Source: M0108 sp044228695 (lineage in GTDB: Bacteria; Pseudomonadota; Gammaproteobacteria; Chromatiales; Chromatiaceae). From it: DNA of 36,221 bases. Shown here one piece after another: positions 1 through 10,300 of this stretch. Made by a program: the position numbers and the translations under genes. Where the stretch lies: contig JBGAUK010000028.1 of NCBI GenBank assembly GCA_044228695.1, forward strand, positions 1 to 36,221. Direction: 5' to 3'. Numbering within the stretch: the first letter of the stretch is position 1; each line of letters opens with the position of its first letter. The notes under the pieces were generated by a model. The model saw nothing but the letters and a program-made list of their open reading frames with translations. It was not told the DNA's origin and did not search any database.

Positions 1-1341
1 GATTCGCGCTTCCACTTCCTGTGGCTCGGCCAGATCGAAGCCAGCTTCGTGGCTCGCCTGGAGCGGGACAGCCAGACCCCGTCCCTGACCGGCCACCTGC
101 ACCAGGTGCCCTTCACCGCCGAGGTCGGCCGCTATTACCAGGCCGCCGACCTCTTCCTCCTCAGCTCGCGGGAAGACCCCTTCCCTTCGGTGGTACTCGA
201 GGCCCTCGCCTGCGGCCTGCCGGTCATCGCCTTTGCCGGCAGCGGCGGCCACTGCGAGTTGCTGGCCGCCGAGCCCCACAACGGCGCCCTGGTGGCCATG
301 GGCCAGGTCCGCGCCCTGGCGCAGAGCCTGCGCGACCAGGCCGCCTTGGAGGCCCAGGAACCCGAGCGGCGCCCGCGCCGCGCCGCCGCCGCCCGCGCCC
401 GCTTCGACTTCGTCGCCTACGGCTGGGAACTGCTGCGGCACCTGGATCCCCAGCTGCAACGCGTCTCCGTGGTCGTCCCCAATTACAACTATGCCCACTA
501 CCTGCGGGCGCGGCTCGAGTCTATCTTCGGCCAGGCCTACCCGGTCTACGAGATCCTGGTCCTGGACGACGCCTCCACCGACACCAGCCTCCCGGTCCTG
601 GAGACCTGCCGCCGCGACTGGGACCGCGACCTGACCCTTATCACCAACGACCACAACTCGGGTTCGGTCTTCGCCCAGTGGCGCCAGGGCATTGCCCGCG
701 CCCAGGGGGACCTGGTGTGGCTCGCCGAGGCCGACGATCTGGCCAGCCCCGACTTCCTCGCCAGCCTCGCCCCGCGCTTCGCCACCCAGCCGGACTTGGC
801 CTTTGCCTTCAGTGACTCCGCCCAGATCGACGGCAAGGGCCGGCGCCTGGGCGAGAGCTACGCCGCCTATTGCAATGAATACAGCGATCTGGACTACCGG
901 CAGGACTTTGCCGTCCCCGGTGCCGCCTTTCTGGCGCAAGGTCTGGGGGTGCGCAACACCGTGCTCAATGTCAGCGGCGTTCTCTTCCGGCGCAGCGCCC
1001 TCCAGGCGGCCCTGGAGCGGGTGGGACCGGCCCTGAGCGACTGGCGCATCGCCGGCGACTGGCGCCTCTACGTCGAGTTGTGCCGCGCCGGGGGCGAGGT
1101 CCAGTATGTCGCCCGTCCCCTCAACCAGCACCGCCGCCACGCCGCTAGCGTGGTGGGGGCCAACCGCCTCGACCAGCACCTGGCGGAAATCACCGCCATG
1201 CACGCGGAACTGGGCCCGGATCTGGCGACGGCGCCCGCCCTGGCCCGGCGCCAGCAGGATTATTTGGCGAGTCTGCGGCGGCAGGCGCGCAGAGATGCTA
1301 AATATGCCAGTGTCCGACGATTCAGTTATTCTATTGAATAA
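1..1341 (+). CDS. Glycosyltransferase, GT4-GT2 fusion (5' end missing)
   Basis: The frame is open from base 1, so the true start lies outside the window; a GTG at base 49 is internal to the fold. The first ~140 residues are the C-terminal half of a GT4 (glycosyl transferase group 1) domain, with the nucleotide-sugar motif DPFPSVVLEALACGLPVIAF. From about residue 165 a second, GT2-type domain starts with SVVVPNYNYAHYLRARLESI, followed by VLDDASTD and the acidic EADDLASPDF stretch that fits a DXD-like metal/nucleotide site. The product should be a cytoplasmic enzyme adding sugars to a surface polysaccharide. It ends 29 bases before the likely start of the ABC exporter permease, so the two are probably co-transcribed. 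Donor and acceptor sugars cannot be read from the sequence. Confidence 0.88.
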   Translation, partial: DSRFHFLWLGQIEASFVARLERDSQTPSLTGHLHQVPFTAEVGRYYQAADLFLLSSREDPFPSVVLEALACGLPVIAFAGSGGHCELLAAEPHNGALVAMGQVRALAQSLRDQAALEAQEPERRPRRAAAARARFDFVAYGWELLRHLDPQLQRVSVVVPNYNYAHYLRARLESIFGQAYPVYEILVLDDASTDTSLPVLETCRRDWDRDLTLITNDHNSGSVFAQWRQGIARAQGDLVWLAEADDLASPDFLASLAPRFATQPDLAFAFSDSAQIDGKGRRLGESYAAYCNEYSDLDYRQDFAVPGAAFLAQGLGVRNTVLNVSGVLFRRSALQAALERVGPALSDWRIAGDWRLYVELCRAGGEVQYVARPLNQHRRHAASVVGANRLDQHLAEITAMHAELGPDLATAPALARRQQDYLASLRRQARRDAKYASVRRFSYSIE

Positions 1342-1370
1342 AGCCACATGCCTGATTTGTGATTGATCCC

Positions 1371-2225
1371 ATGGATATTTCCCCATCTTCTCCACCGGTC
1401 GTCGGCCTGGTTGCACAACTCGCTCATGGCTTGACGAGGCGCAATTTTCTTAAGGCGCGAGACGATATCGTCGTGGGTTGGCATCGCCGGGCCTTGTGGG
1501 GAAATATGGGGATGCAGGAGATCCGACAGCGTTATCGTCGCTCTCGGATAGGTCCCTTTTGGTTGACCATCTCCATGGGTATCACGGTCCTGGCCCTGGG
1601 GACCCTCTACGGCGCCATCTTTGGGCAAGAACTGTCGGAGTATCTGCCCTTTCTGGCCGCTGGCTTCGTGATTTGGGGCTTGATATCCGGGATGCTTCTG
1701 GATGGTGTGGGGGCCTTCATCCAGGGAGAAGGTTTGATTAAGCAATTACCGGCGCCCCTCTCCATCTATGTCTATCGGGGTGTCTGGACTAATCTGATTA
1801 TCTTCGCCCACAACGTGGTAATTTTCTTTTTGGTGTCGTTCTGGTATGGGAAATTTCCCAACTGGAATCTGATCCTGGTGATTCCGGGTGTTCTGATAAT
1901 CCTTCTCAATGGCATCTGGATCGGGTTGCTGTTGGGATTGTTGAGCGCGCGTTTTCGGGATATACCCCAGATTGTCGCTAGCGTCGTTCAGGTGATGTTC
2001 TTCATTACCCCCGTCATGTGGAAGCAGGAGATGTTGCCGAGTCGGGCCTTAATCTTGGATGCAAACCCCTTTTACTATCTGGTGGAGATAGTTCGGGCCC
2101 CCTTGTTGGGTGGGCCACCTTCGACCCAAATCATTGTCGGCGCCCTTATCATTACCCTCGTGGGTTGGGTCCTCGCACTCCTTTTTTATACGGCCCTACG
2201 TTGGCGATTGCCGTATTGGGTATAG
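1371..2225 (+). CDS. wzm: ABC-2 type polysaccharide export permease (Wzm-like)
   Basis: About 284 residues. A short cytoplasmic N-terminus carries the family-typical QEIRQRYRRSRIGPFW segment just before the first membrane helix. Around six hydrophobic helices follow, and the ABC-2 membrane domain signature region FRDIPQIVASVVQVMFFITP lies near the C-terminus. This is the membrane half of an exporter moving lipid-linked O-antigen or capsule polymer to the periplasm. I chose the ATG at 1371; an in-frame GTG at 1359 would add four residues. The ATPase gene follows after 14 bases, completing the transporter. Base composition is less GC-biased than in the flanking glycosyltransferases, common for horizontally shuffled polysaccharide genes. 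The symbol is by family resemblance; exact polymer class unknown. Confidence 0.9.
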   Translation: MDISPSSPPVVGLVAQLAHGLTRRNFLKARDDIVVGWHRRALWGNMGMQEIRQRYRRSRIGPFWLTISMGITVLALGTLYGAIFGQELSEYLPFLAAGFVIWGLISGMLLDGVGAFIQGEGLIKQLPAPLSIYVYRGVWTNLIIFAHNVVIFFLVSFWYGKFPNWNLILVIPGVLIILLNGIWIGLLLGLLSARFRDIPQIVASVVQVMFFITPVMWKQEMLPSRALILDANPFYYLVEIVRAPLLGGPPSTQIIVGALIITLVGWVLALLFYTALRWRLPYWV

Positions 2226-2239
2226 GAAGGAAACCAGCC

Positions 2240-3112
2240 GTGGCATCCATTGAATTAAAGAATGTCTCCGTTTTATTTCCCATCTACGATTCCAGTACGC
2301 GGTCACTCAAGAATCGTATCCTGCCGGCGGGTTTGGGGGGGCGCATCGGTTCGAGCGATGGCCATGCCTCCGTCGTGCAGGCCCTGACCGATGTGAACCT
2401 GAAATTCGAGCATGGTGACCGGGTTGGACTCGTGGGCCATAACGGCGCTGGCAAAACCACGCTACTTCGTTTATTGGCCGGCCTCTATGAGCCATGCACC
2501 GGCGAGGCGCTGATCCATGGGCATATTGCGCCGCTCTTTGACATCTCCCTGGGCATGGATCCAGAAGCGACGGGATACGACAATATCTTTTTGCGGGGGC
2601 TGTTTTTAGGTCTGACCCACAAGGAGGTCACGGCGCGCATGGATGATATCGCCGCCTTCACCGACCTGGGAGAGTTCCTGAATCTGCCCATACGTACCTA
2701 TTCCGCCGGTATGCGGATGCGGTTGGCATTCGCCGTTTCCACCTCGATAAAGCCGGATATTCTTCTTCTGGACGAGGGTATTGGGGCCGGGGATGCGGCC
2801 TTTATGGAGAAGGCGGAAAAGCGCCTGGCTGGCTTTACCGCGCAGGCGGGCATCATAGTCCTGGCGTCGCACTCGGATGGCTTGATCCGCAAAATGTGCA
2901 ATACCGCCATCCTGATGAATCGTGGCCAGGTGGTGGCAACGGGTGACGTAGAGACCATCCTCAAACTTTACAACGATAAAATCAGGGCCGCTAGCCACCC
3001 GGCGGATCTGGAGGCCCAAGAGGAGATGGCCAACGCCCAATTGACGCTGGACTTGAGTCCTAGCGTGGCGGAGACCGCCGCGCCAGCAGGCGCTGATAAT
3101 CTCGCACCATAA
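2240..3112 (+). CDS. wzt: ABC transporter ATPase for polysaccharide export (Wzt-like)
   Basis: 290 residues from a GTG at 2240, preceded by AGGAAGG at 2224-2230; the frame is open further upstream but that part overlaps the permease. Walker A is GHNGAGKTT, Walker B is DILLLDEGIGAGD, and the signature is the degenerate TYSAGMRMRLAFA typical of Wzt/KpsT/RfbE-type exporters rather than canonical LSGGQ. The protein stops soon after the nucleotide-binding domain, so it lacks the extra C-terminal carbohydrate-binding domain present in O9a-type Wzt. This suggests an export mode not dependent on recognising a capped chain end; that is inference. Its last 53 bases overlap the 3' end of the opposite-strand epimerase gene. 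Confidence 0.92.
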   Translation: MASIELKNVSVLFPIYDSSTRSLKNRILPAGLGGRIGSSDGHASVVQALTDVNLKFEHGDRVGLVGHNGAGKTTLLRLLAGLYEPCTGEALIHGHIAPLFDISLGMDPEATGYDNIFLRGLFLGLTHKEVTARMDDIAAFTDLGEFLNLPIRTYSAGMRMRLAFAVSTSIKPDILLLDEGIGAGDAAFMEKAEKRLAGFTAQAGIIVLASHSDGLIRKMCNTAILMNRGQVVATGDVETILKLYNDKIRAASHPADLEAQEEMANAQLTLDLSPSVAETAAPAGADNLAP

Positions 3113-4121
3113 GGGGTATCTCCGCGCTCAAATGGTGATGGGCCTGAAAACCCAATTCCCGCCGAATCCTGGCTGAACTGAACCAGGCATTGCCCGTGAG
3201 TTTGCCCAGTCCAGCACCCGTCAAGGGCATGGCGCGGCCGGTCAATCTCTCTCCCAGGCTGCCCAGGCTGGCCGAGAACCCGAGCACCCATAATGGTATG
3301 GTCCAGCGAGGTATGGGCAGCCCCAGGGCGAGTCGGATTTGTTCGTAAAGCCACCGGGTGGAATAGTGCTCCCCATCGGTAACCAGGAAGATTTGCCCGG
3401 CGGCCCGCGGGTGCCAAGCCGCAAGCAGGGCGGCGCGGACGGCGTCATCCACGTGGATTGCCGAGCGACGATTGTCGATGGGTGGCCAGGGGGGGAAGCG
3501 ATGGCGCGCTACGGCATCGATCATCCGGGCGATATTGCCTTGTCCCGCCAACCCATAGACCATGGGCAGGCGCAGTACGCAGGTTAGAAGCCCACCGCCT
3601 CCGCCCATGACGAGTACCTGTCTTTCGGCCTCCAGTTTGGCGCGGCCGTAAAGGCTATCGGGAAGGGGAGTAGTCTGTTCGTCCGCCGGCTGCGAGCCCG
3701 CCCCCGCGGCATCACCCATCACTTTGATACTGCTAAGATAGACGAGTCTACGGATGCCACCCGTCAGAGCGGCCGCGACCAGGTTGCGGGTGCCCTCTGC
3801 GCTGACCGTCCAGTGGGCGGGAGCTTCGTAGATATCGGCCTCGTCCGGGCCCGGGGAGTAGCTGGCGAGGTGAAAGACGCATTCGATCTCCACCAGTGCG
3901 GTGGCCAGACTCGCCGCGTCCCCGAGATCGCCCGCGCGACAAGTGACCGGGGCCCCTGGCCAGAGGGTCCGCGCCTTCTCGGGAGTACGGGTCAGGACGG
4001 TGACCCGCGCCCCCTCGTCTAGCAAGGCCTGGACGAGATGGCGACCCAGCTTGCCCGTGGCCCCCGTGACCAGAACGGGCAAGCCCCGGAATGAGGCGCC
4101 TTCCTGGATGGCCTCGGTCAT
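3060..4121 (-). CDS. NAD-dependent epimerase/dehydratase (extended SDR)
   Basis: 353 residues from the ATG at 4121, which overlaps the stop of the upstream glycosyltransferase gene in an ATGA arrangement, implying translational coupling; this decides the start although the frame is open upstream. The N-terminal Rossmann motif is VTGATGKLGRHL, and the active-site YxxxK is SLYGRAKLEAE with a preceding YLSSIKVMGD segment. These features define extended short-chain dehydrogenases acting on nucleotide sugars or similar substrates such as 3-beta-hydroxysteroid-type compounds. Context in a polysaccharide cluster favours a sugar-nucleotide epimerase, dehydratase or reductase, but the substrate is not identifiable. 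The 3' end runs 53 bases into the ATPase gene on the other strand. Confidence 0.85.
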   Translation of the reverse strand: MTEAIQEGASFRGLPVLVTGATGKLGRHLVQALLDEGARVTVLTRTPEKARTLWPGAPVTCRAGDLGDAASLATALVEIECVFHLASYSPGPDEADIYEAPAHWTVSAEGTRNLVAAALTGGIRRLVYLSSIKVMGDAAGAGSQPADEQTTPLPDSLYGRAKLEAERQVLVMGGGGGLLTCVLRLPMVYGLAGQGNIARMIDAVARHRFPPWPPIDNRRSAIHVDDAVRAALLAAWHPRAAGQIFLVTDGEHYSTRWLYEQIRLALGLPIPRWTIPLWVLGFSASLGSLGERLTGRAMPLTGAGLGKLTGNAWFSSARIRRELGFQAHHHLSAEIPLMVRDYQRLLARRSPPR

Positions 4122-5059
4122 CTTTGCCTCGGTAGCCGCGGGAGGCGACGGACCCCCTCTAGGAGTGCAAAAGCCCCAAAGTGTAGCCAAATTCCCAGCA
4201 GCACCAGGAGGCTGAAGGGCAGGGGGTAATCCCGAAACTGGAATTTGCGGAAAAAGCGCGCCATGCCCTTGTGCTTGTGCCACTCCACGGCGAAGGGCCG
4301 GCTCAAGCCGCAGGCCCCCTGGTGGTGGCAGACCTCGGCGGCGGGCACCAGATAGATGGGCCAGCCGGCGTTGCGAAAGCGCACAAACCAGTCCAGGTCC
4401 TCGCAATGAAGGAAATAGCCCTCGTCAAGGGGGCCGACCTCCTCCAAGGCCCGGCGTCGGACGAGCATGAGGGAGCCAGAGATGGCCTCCACCATTAGCG
4501 GGCGAGTGGGTATGGGGGCGTGCATGAGATTGAGCCGCTTGCCAGCGAGCAGCTTGGGCCAGAGGCGGTCGAGATGGAGAAAGCGCACCAGCCCCACCCA
4601 GGGGTCGGGAATGCGGCGCCGGGAGGCCTTCTGTTCGCTGCCGTCCGGGTTGCGCACAATGGTTCCCGCCATGCCCGCCTCCGGCGTGGCCGCCATGAAG
4701 TCGAGGAGTTGGGTCAGCGTCTCCGGACCCACAATGCAATCCGGGTTCAGGAACAGCAGGTAGGGTGCCTTGGCCAAGGGCAGGGCCCGGTTGTGGCCAC
4801 CGGCGAAGCCGAGATTGGCGCCATTGCGTAGCACCCGTAGGCGGGGATCATCGCCATGCCGGCTCTCGAGTTTCTCCAAGCTGCCGTCTGCAGAGCCATT
4901 GTCGCTGACGATGATCTCTAGCGGCAGGGCGTTAGCCAGAACGGCGGTCACCGCCTCACTCAGGAGGTCGCCGGCATTGTAGTTGACGATCAGGATAGTC
5001 AAAACAGGCGCTTGCGGCGGTTCCGGTGTGATTTGCTTGGTTCCCTCGCTTAGAGGCAA
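4118..5059 (-). CDS. GT2 family glycosyltransferase (rhamnosyltransferase-like)
   Basis: 313 residues from a TTG start. GGGAG lies eight bases ahead of it, and no in-frame ATG exists before the catalytic domain, so TTG is the best choice. The GT2 fold opens with LTILIVNYNAGDLLSEAV, then IIVSDNGSADGS and LFLNPDCIVGPETL (the donor/metal loop). HCEDLDWFVRFRNAGWPIY matches the ED acceptor/base motif of WbbL-type rhamnosyltransferases. A hydrophobic segment near the C-terminus (SLLVLLGIWLHFGAFALLEG) may associate with the membrane. It begins three bases after the larger glycosyltransferase and its stop overlaps the epimerase start, so the three leftward genes form one tight operon. The sugar specificity is a family-level guess. 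Confidence 0.9.
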   Translation of the reverse strand: MPLSEGTKQITPEPPQAPVLTILIVNYNAGDLLSEAVTAVLANALPLEIIVSDNGSADGSLEKLESRHGDDPRLRVLRNGANLGFAGGHNRALPLAKAPYLLFLNPDCIVGPETLTQLLDFMAATPEAGMAGTIVRNPDGSEQKASRRRIPDPWVGLVRFLHLDRLWPKLLAGKRLNLMHAPIPTRPLMVEAISGSLMLVRRRALEEVGPLDEGYFLHCEDLDWFVRFRNAGWPIYLVPAAEVCHHQGACGLSRPFAVEWHKHKGMARFFRKFQFRDYPLPFSLLVLLGIWLHFGAFALLEGVRRLPRLPRQR

Positions 5060-5062
5060 GAT

Positions 5063-7141
5063 CTATTCTCCCACCAGATCGACTAAGGCGCGGCGCGCGG
5101 CGGCGAAGCCGAAATGCTCCTCCATCACGGCCAGTCCCCCGTCGGAGAGTCGCGCCCAAAGCTCCGGGTCTCGGTAAAGGCGCAGGACGGCGGCGGCGAA
5201 ATCACCCGGTGTGTCGGCTACCAGTACCGATCGTCCGTCCTCCAGGAACATGCCCTCTACCGCCTGGGTCGTCGCTACCACGGGCAGACCATGGGCCAGG
5301 CTCTGATTGATCTTACCCTTGACGCCAGCGCCATATCGCAGGGGGGCCAGGCTGAGCCGGCAGCCATCAAAAAAAGGCGTCACATCGGGTACATGGCCCA
5401 GAATGCGGACCGCCTCGCCGGCTAGGGCCCGCACCTCAGCCGGGGGCTCGGCGCCGATCACCGAAAATCGCATAGCCGGGGCCTCGGCGAGGATGAGGGG
5501 CAGGATGTCACGGCAGAACCAGAGGACCGCATCTCGGTTCGGCGGATGGGCGAAGGCGCCGATAAAGAAGATGTCCCGACGTTCCCCGAAGCCGGCGCGC
5601 CGGCCGGGGAGGCGATGGATGTTGGAGAGGAGGCGCACATCCGCCCCCGGGGCCTCCCGGGCCAACAGGTCCCGCTCCACCGCGCTCACGACCAGGGTGG
5701 TATCCGCCTGGGCGATCAGCCCCAGCTCTTCTAGCCGCCGCCGCTCCGCCAGGGCGCGGGTGCGGAGGTCGCCCGTCAGGTCCGCCAGCCGCCCCTCCCG
5801 GAGAAAGTGCAGATCCACTGTGTCGAAGATCAACCGCGCCCGCGGGCAATATTTCCGGGCCCTCGCCATGAACCTGGCGGCGGTATCGGCCCGGCTGAGG
5901 ATGACTAGGTCATATTCGCCCCCTCGTGCCTTCAAGTGGTGGGTCAGGGACTTGATATAGGGTCGGTAGATGACCTCTACTCCCTGACGTTGCAGGTCGG
6001 CGACATAGGGCTCCGGGGCCTCCAGATTGGCGGCGGCGAAGGTCACCTTGAAACCCACTTCTCCCAGGAGCGCGAAGAGATTGACGAGTCGCAGGGAGCC
6101 GGATTCCTGGTCCGGGGTGGGCACATACAGATCCACGACCAAAGCCCGCCGCCGCACTTGCCGCTCCTTCTGGCGCTCCAGATCCTCGCCCCGCGCCCCG
6201 TGATGAGCCAAGATCTCGCGCCAGCGATCGAGGAACTGGTGCTGGTTGATGGCCTGGAAGCGCTTCATGCCCGTCTGGGCCCCAGCATCGCCATCCCGGC
6301 CTGCCGTTACCCCCTCGAAATGTAGCACCCGCGACCCGGGCTGGTAATAGACCCGCTGGCCGGCGGCGCGGACCCGAAAGGCCAGGTCGGTGTCCTCGTA
6401 ATAGGCCGGCGCATAGCGGTGGTCGAAACCGCCAAGTTGCTCGAAGAGGTCGCGCCGGATCGCCAGAGCGGCGCCGGAGACATAGTCCGGCTCGCGCAAA
6501 TAGCTGTACTCCGGGCGGTCGGGGTCATCGAGTTGGCCGTAATTCCAGGCCGAGCCGTCGCGAAAGACGATCCCCCCGGCCTCCTGCAGACGGCCGTCCG
6601 GATAGATGAGCCGGCTACCCACCAGACCCGCTTGGGGCTGGCGGTCGAAGGTGTCCCGCAGGCTATCCAGCCAGCCCGGCTGCACCTGGGTATCGTTGTT
6701 CAAAAAGACCAGGAATTCACCCCTGGCCAGGGCCGCGCCCCGGTTGCAGGAGTGGACGAAACCCAGATTCCGGCTATTGCGGATGACCCGTAGATGGCCG
6801 TAACCCTCGAGACGGGCCGCGGTGTCCCCCTCTGGCTCGTCATCGATGAGGATGACCTCGAAGGTAGTGGTATCCCCACAGGCGCCTAGGGCGGCCAGGC
6901 AATGATGGGTATAGGAAAATTGACCGCAGGTGGGGATGATCAGAGAGGCCCGGGGACTCTCCCCGGGAGCCGGAAGTTCGAGGGGTGGAAATGGCTCCGT
7001 CAACCGCAGCAATCGCGGTGCCTGGGGCAGAAAGGCCACCACCCGCAGGCGCCGGCGCAGCTTTCTAATGAGTACCCCTGGCCCCTCGGTGCGCAGGACA
7101 TGGAGGGCTCGCGTGGCCAAGCGGGAAATCAGGTGGGTCAT
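5063..7141 (-). CDS. Glycosyltransferase, GT2-GT4 fusion
   Basis: 692 residues from the ATG at 7141, chosen because the residues upstream look non-coding and the MTHLISRLATRALHVLR start fits the family; no strong ribosome binding site is visible. The N-terminal half is a GT2 domain: SLIIPTCGQFSYTHHCLAAL, VILIDDEPEGD, FLNNDTQVQPGWLDSL and YYEDTDLAFRVRAAG. After a linker, the C-terminal ~340 residues are a GT4-like domain with DIFFIGAFAHPPNRDAVLWF, LGHVPDVTPFFDGCRLSLAP and YGAGVKGKINQSLAHGLPVV. Such two-headed enzymes build polysaccharide chains by adding different sugars in alternate steps. It leads the leftward operon. The domain order is the reverse of the fusion at the left window edge. Confidence 0.88.
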   Translation of the reverse strand: MTHLISRLATRALHVLRTEGPGVLIRKLRRRLRVVAFLPQAPRLLRLTEPFPPLELPAPGESPRASLIIPTCGQFSYTHHCLAALGACGDTTTFEVILIDDEPEGDTAARLEGYGHLRVIRNSRNLGFVHSCNRGAALARGEFLVFLNNDTQVQPGWLDSLRDTFDRQPQAGLVGSRLIYPDGRLQEAGGIVFRDGSAWNYGQLDDPDRPEYSYLREPDYVSGAALAIRRDLFEQLGGFDHRYAPAYYEDTDLAFRVRAAGQRVYYQPGSRVLHFEGVTAGRDGDAGAQTGMKRFQAINQHQFLDRWREILAHHGARGEDLERQKERQVRRRALVVDLYVPTPDQESGSLRLVNLFALLGEVGFKVTFAAANLEAPEPYVADLQRQGVEVIYRPYIKSLTHHLKARGGEYDLVILSRADTAARFMARARKYCPRARLIFDTVDLHFLREGRLADLTGDLRTRALAERRRLEELGLIAQADTTLVVSAVERDLLAREAPGADVRLLSNIHRLPGRRAGFGERRDIFFIGAFAHPPNRDAVLWFCRDILPLILAEAPAMRFSVIGAEPPAEVRALAGEAVRILGHVPDVTPFFDGCRLSLAPLRYGAGVKGKINQSLAHGLPVVATTQAVEGMFLEDGRSVLVADTPGDFAAAVLRLYRDPELWARLSDGGLAVMEEHFGFAAARRALVDLVGE

Positions 7142-7307
7142 CGCGGTCGGGGGGAAATCCCTATCTAATCCAGTCAGTTGTAAAACTGCAAAAACAAACC
7201 GGGCCAGGCTTGATCTTGGAGATGGCGTGGTGGCATCAATACAGGGGCGGGTCGTCTGGCCTATCCGGCCCCGCCGTGGGAATCCGCCTGATCGAGAGTT
7301 TACCAAA

Positions 7308-7313
7308 TATAAT
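7308..7313 (+). promoter_or_regulatory. Possible -10 box for the flavin/Fe-S oxidoreductase
   Basis: A perfect TATAAT lies 42 bases upstream of the oxidoreductase ATG within the 214-base divergent intergenic region. No good -35 is seen at the expected distance (the bases around 7285-7290 read CGCCTG), so activity would need an activator or another contact. Confidence 0.35.
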
Positions 7314-7355
7314 AGGCGCCAACGATTCTACTCGGTTCGCCCAAATCGGTTCCCT

Positions 7356-10300
7356 ATGTCTATTCCCCAGCACCAACGTATCCGCGAGATTCCCTATAAC
7401 TACACATCCTTTTCCGACCGGGAGATCGTGATCCGCTTCCTGGGTCAGGAGATGTGGGACCTGATCGAGGGTTTAAGGGGGACGCGGCGGACGGGGCGTT
7501 CGGCGCGCATGCTCTTCGAGGTCCTGGGGGACATGTGGGTGGTGACTCGCAACCCCTACCTGCAGGATGACCTGCTGGAGGACGACAAGCGCCGGGAACT
7601 CCTGATCAGCGCCCTGCGCCACCGCCTCGACCAATTCGAGCGGCGCCTCAATGACAACGCCCAGGCGGCACGCCTGCTGGCGGCGGCCCGGGAGGCGGTG
7701 CGGGCCTTTGGGCAGTGGCTGATGGATCTGCGCTCACGGCGCGGCGACCTGCGGCGGGCACTGGTAGGCATCACGCGCCGGGATAACCTGGATTTTGGTG
7801 GTTTGGCACGGGTGGCCCACGCCACGGACGCCACCGACTGGCGCGTGGAGATGCCCTTCGTCGTCATCTGTCCGGACACGGAGGCCGAGGTTGCCCCCAT
7901 CGTCCGCGCTTGCCTGGATTGCGGGCTGAGCCTGATCCCGCGCGGGGGTGGCACCGGCTATACGGGTTCGGCCGTGCCTCTGGATCCTTGGTGCGCCGTG
8001 ATCAACACCGAAAAACTCGACGCCATTGCCGAGGTGGAGCACCGCTCCCTACCGGAGCGGGCGGGAGAATGCCCGACCCTCTGGTGTGGCGCCGGCGCCG
8101 TCACCCGGCGGGTCGCCGAGGTAGCGGAGGGGGCGGGACTGATCTTCGCCGTGGACCCTACCTCCCAGGACGCCTCCACCATTGGCGGTAACATCTCCAT
8201 GAACGCTGGGGGCAAGAAGGCAGTGCTGTGGGGCACCACCCTGGACAACCTGGTCTCCTGGCGCCTGGTGACACCGGATGCCGACTGGCTGGAGGTGGAG
8301 CGCCTGGGCCACAACCTGGGCAAAATCCATGACCAGGCCGAGGTGCGGTTCCGCATCTCCCGCTTCGGGCCGGATGGGCAGACCCCCAAGGGTGAGCCAG
8401 AGTTTATGAACCTGCCGGGGCAGACCTTCCGCAAGGCGGGCCTGGGCAAGGACGTTACCGACAAGTTCCTCGCCGGCCTGCCGGGGGTGCAAAAGGAGGG
8501 CTGCGATGGCCTCATTACCTCCGCCCGCTTCCTGCTGCACCGGATGCCAGTCCATACGCGCACTCTCTGCCTGGAGTTTTTCGGCGCCGATCTCTCCCTG
8601 GCGGTGCCGGCCATTCTGGAGATCAAGGAATACATCGACACCCTGCCCGAGGTCCAGATTGCCGGTCTGGAGCACCTGGACGAGCGCTACCTGCGCGCCC
8701 TGGACTATTCCACCAAGGCGGCCCGCGCCGAGTTGCCGAAGATGGTGTTACTCGCCGATCTGGTGGGTGATGACGAGGGCTTGGTGGCCGCCGCCGCCGA
8801 ACGGGTGGTGGCCTTGACCCAGGCTCGCCAGGGGGAGGGCTTTATCGCCGTCAGCCCCGAGGCCCGCCGCCGGTTCTGGCTCGATCGCGCCCGTACCGCC
8901 GCCATCTCCCGCCACACCAATGCCTTCAAGATCAACGAGGACGTGGTGATACCCCTGGAGCGGCTGGCGGACTATTCGCGCGCCATCGAGCGGATCAACA
9001 TCGAGCAGTCCATCACCAACAAGCAGCGGATTCTGGAGGCTCTCCAGGACTATGTGGAGACCGAGATGCCGGAGGCCCGTGACTGGCCGGGCTTCGAGGA
9101 CTCCGCCGAATCCCAAGCCATTCTGGAGGCCAAGCGCGGGGCGGCTCGTCAGGTGCTGGAGGGGGCCCATCGACGGTGGGGCCAGATCCTAGCCCTGCTG
9201 GATGCCCCCGCGTCTGATCAGGCCCACCTCCTGGGGGAACCGGAACAGGCTCTGGTCAAGGCCGGGGATAGCCTGTTGGATCTGCTCCTGCGCCGCGACC
9301 TCCGCCAGTCCCTGCGTCAGGAGGTCCGTCAGCGCCTGGACGAAATCTTCAGCGGCCAGGACATGGCCGCGGTCCGGGAACGGCTCGCCGCCATCCATGC
9401 TCAGGTCCGGGAGGCGCGTCTCTTCGTGGCCCTGCATATGCACGCGGGCGATGGCAACGTTCACACCAATATCCCGGTTCACTCCTCCGACTACGCCATG
9501 CTGCACGAGGCCGACCGCATGGTGGCCCGCATCATGGCCTTGGCGACTGGGCTAGGGGGGGTTATATCCGGTGAGCACGGTATAGGGCTGACCAAGATCC
9601 AGTTCCTGGAGCCCGACAAGCTGGCGGCCTTCGTCCGCTATAAGCAGCTTGTGGATCCGGCGGGGCGCTTCAACCCGGGCAAGCTGATGCCGGGTTCGGG
9701 TCTTGAGAGCGCCTACACGCCCTCGCTCCGGCTGGTGAGCCAGGAGGCCATCATCCTGGAGGAAACGGAACTCGGCGCCCTCAACGAGGATATCAAGCAC
9801 TGCCTGCGCTGTGGCAAGTGTAAGCCGGTCTGCATGACCCATGTGCCTCGCGCCAACCTGAATTATTCGCCGCGCAATAAGATCCTCGGCACCGGTCTCA
9901 TCATCGAGGCCTTCCTGTACGAGGAGCAGACGCGCCGCGGTCTGTCGCGGCGCCATTTCGCCGAGATGAACGATCTGGCGGACCACTGCACCGTCTGCCA
10001 TAAATGTCAGCCCCCCTGCCCGGTCAAGATCGACTTTGGTGAGGTGACGACGCGCCTGCGCCGCATCCTGGTGGACCGGCGCCAAAAGCTCTTCAGCCCC
10101 GGCGCCTGGGCCGCCATGCGTTTCCTCGACGCCAAGGACCCCCGCGTCATCCGCCTGCTGCGTATCGGTCTAGCGCGCTGGGGTTTTCGTGGCCTCAACC
10201 TCGCCAGCGCCCTGACCCGGCGCCTGGGCCTCTATCGGCGCCAGGAACCCCCGGCGGCGACTACTGGGCAACCCCAGGCCGTCACCCTGGCAAAGGAGTT

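Noticed and set aside
2018..2239. N-terminal extension of the wzt-like ATPase
   Set aside because: It would overlap the permease gene in another frame and has no homology; the GTG at 2240 has a good ribosome binding site.
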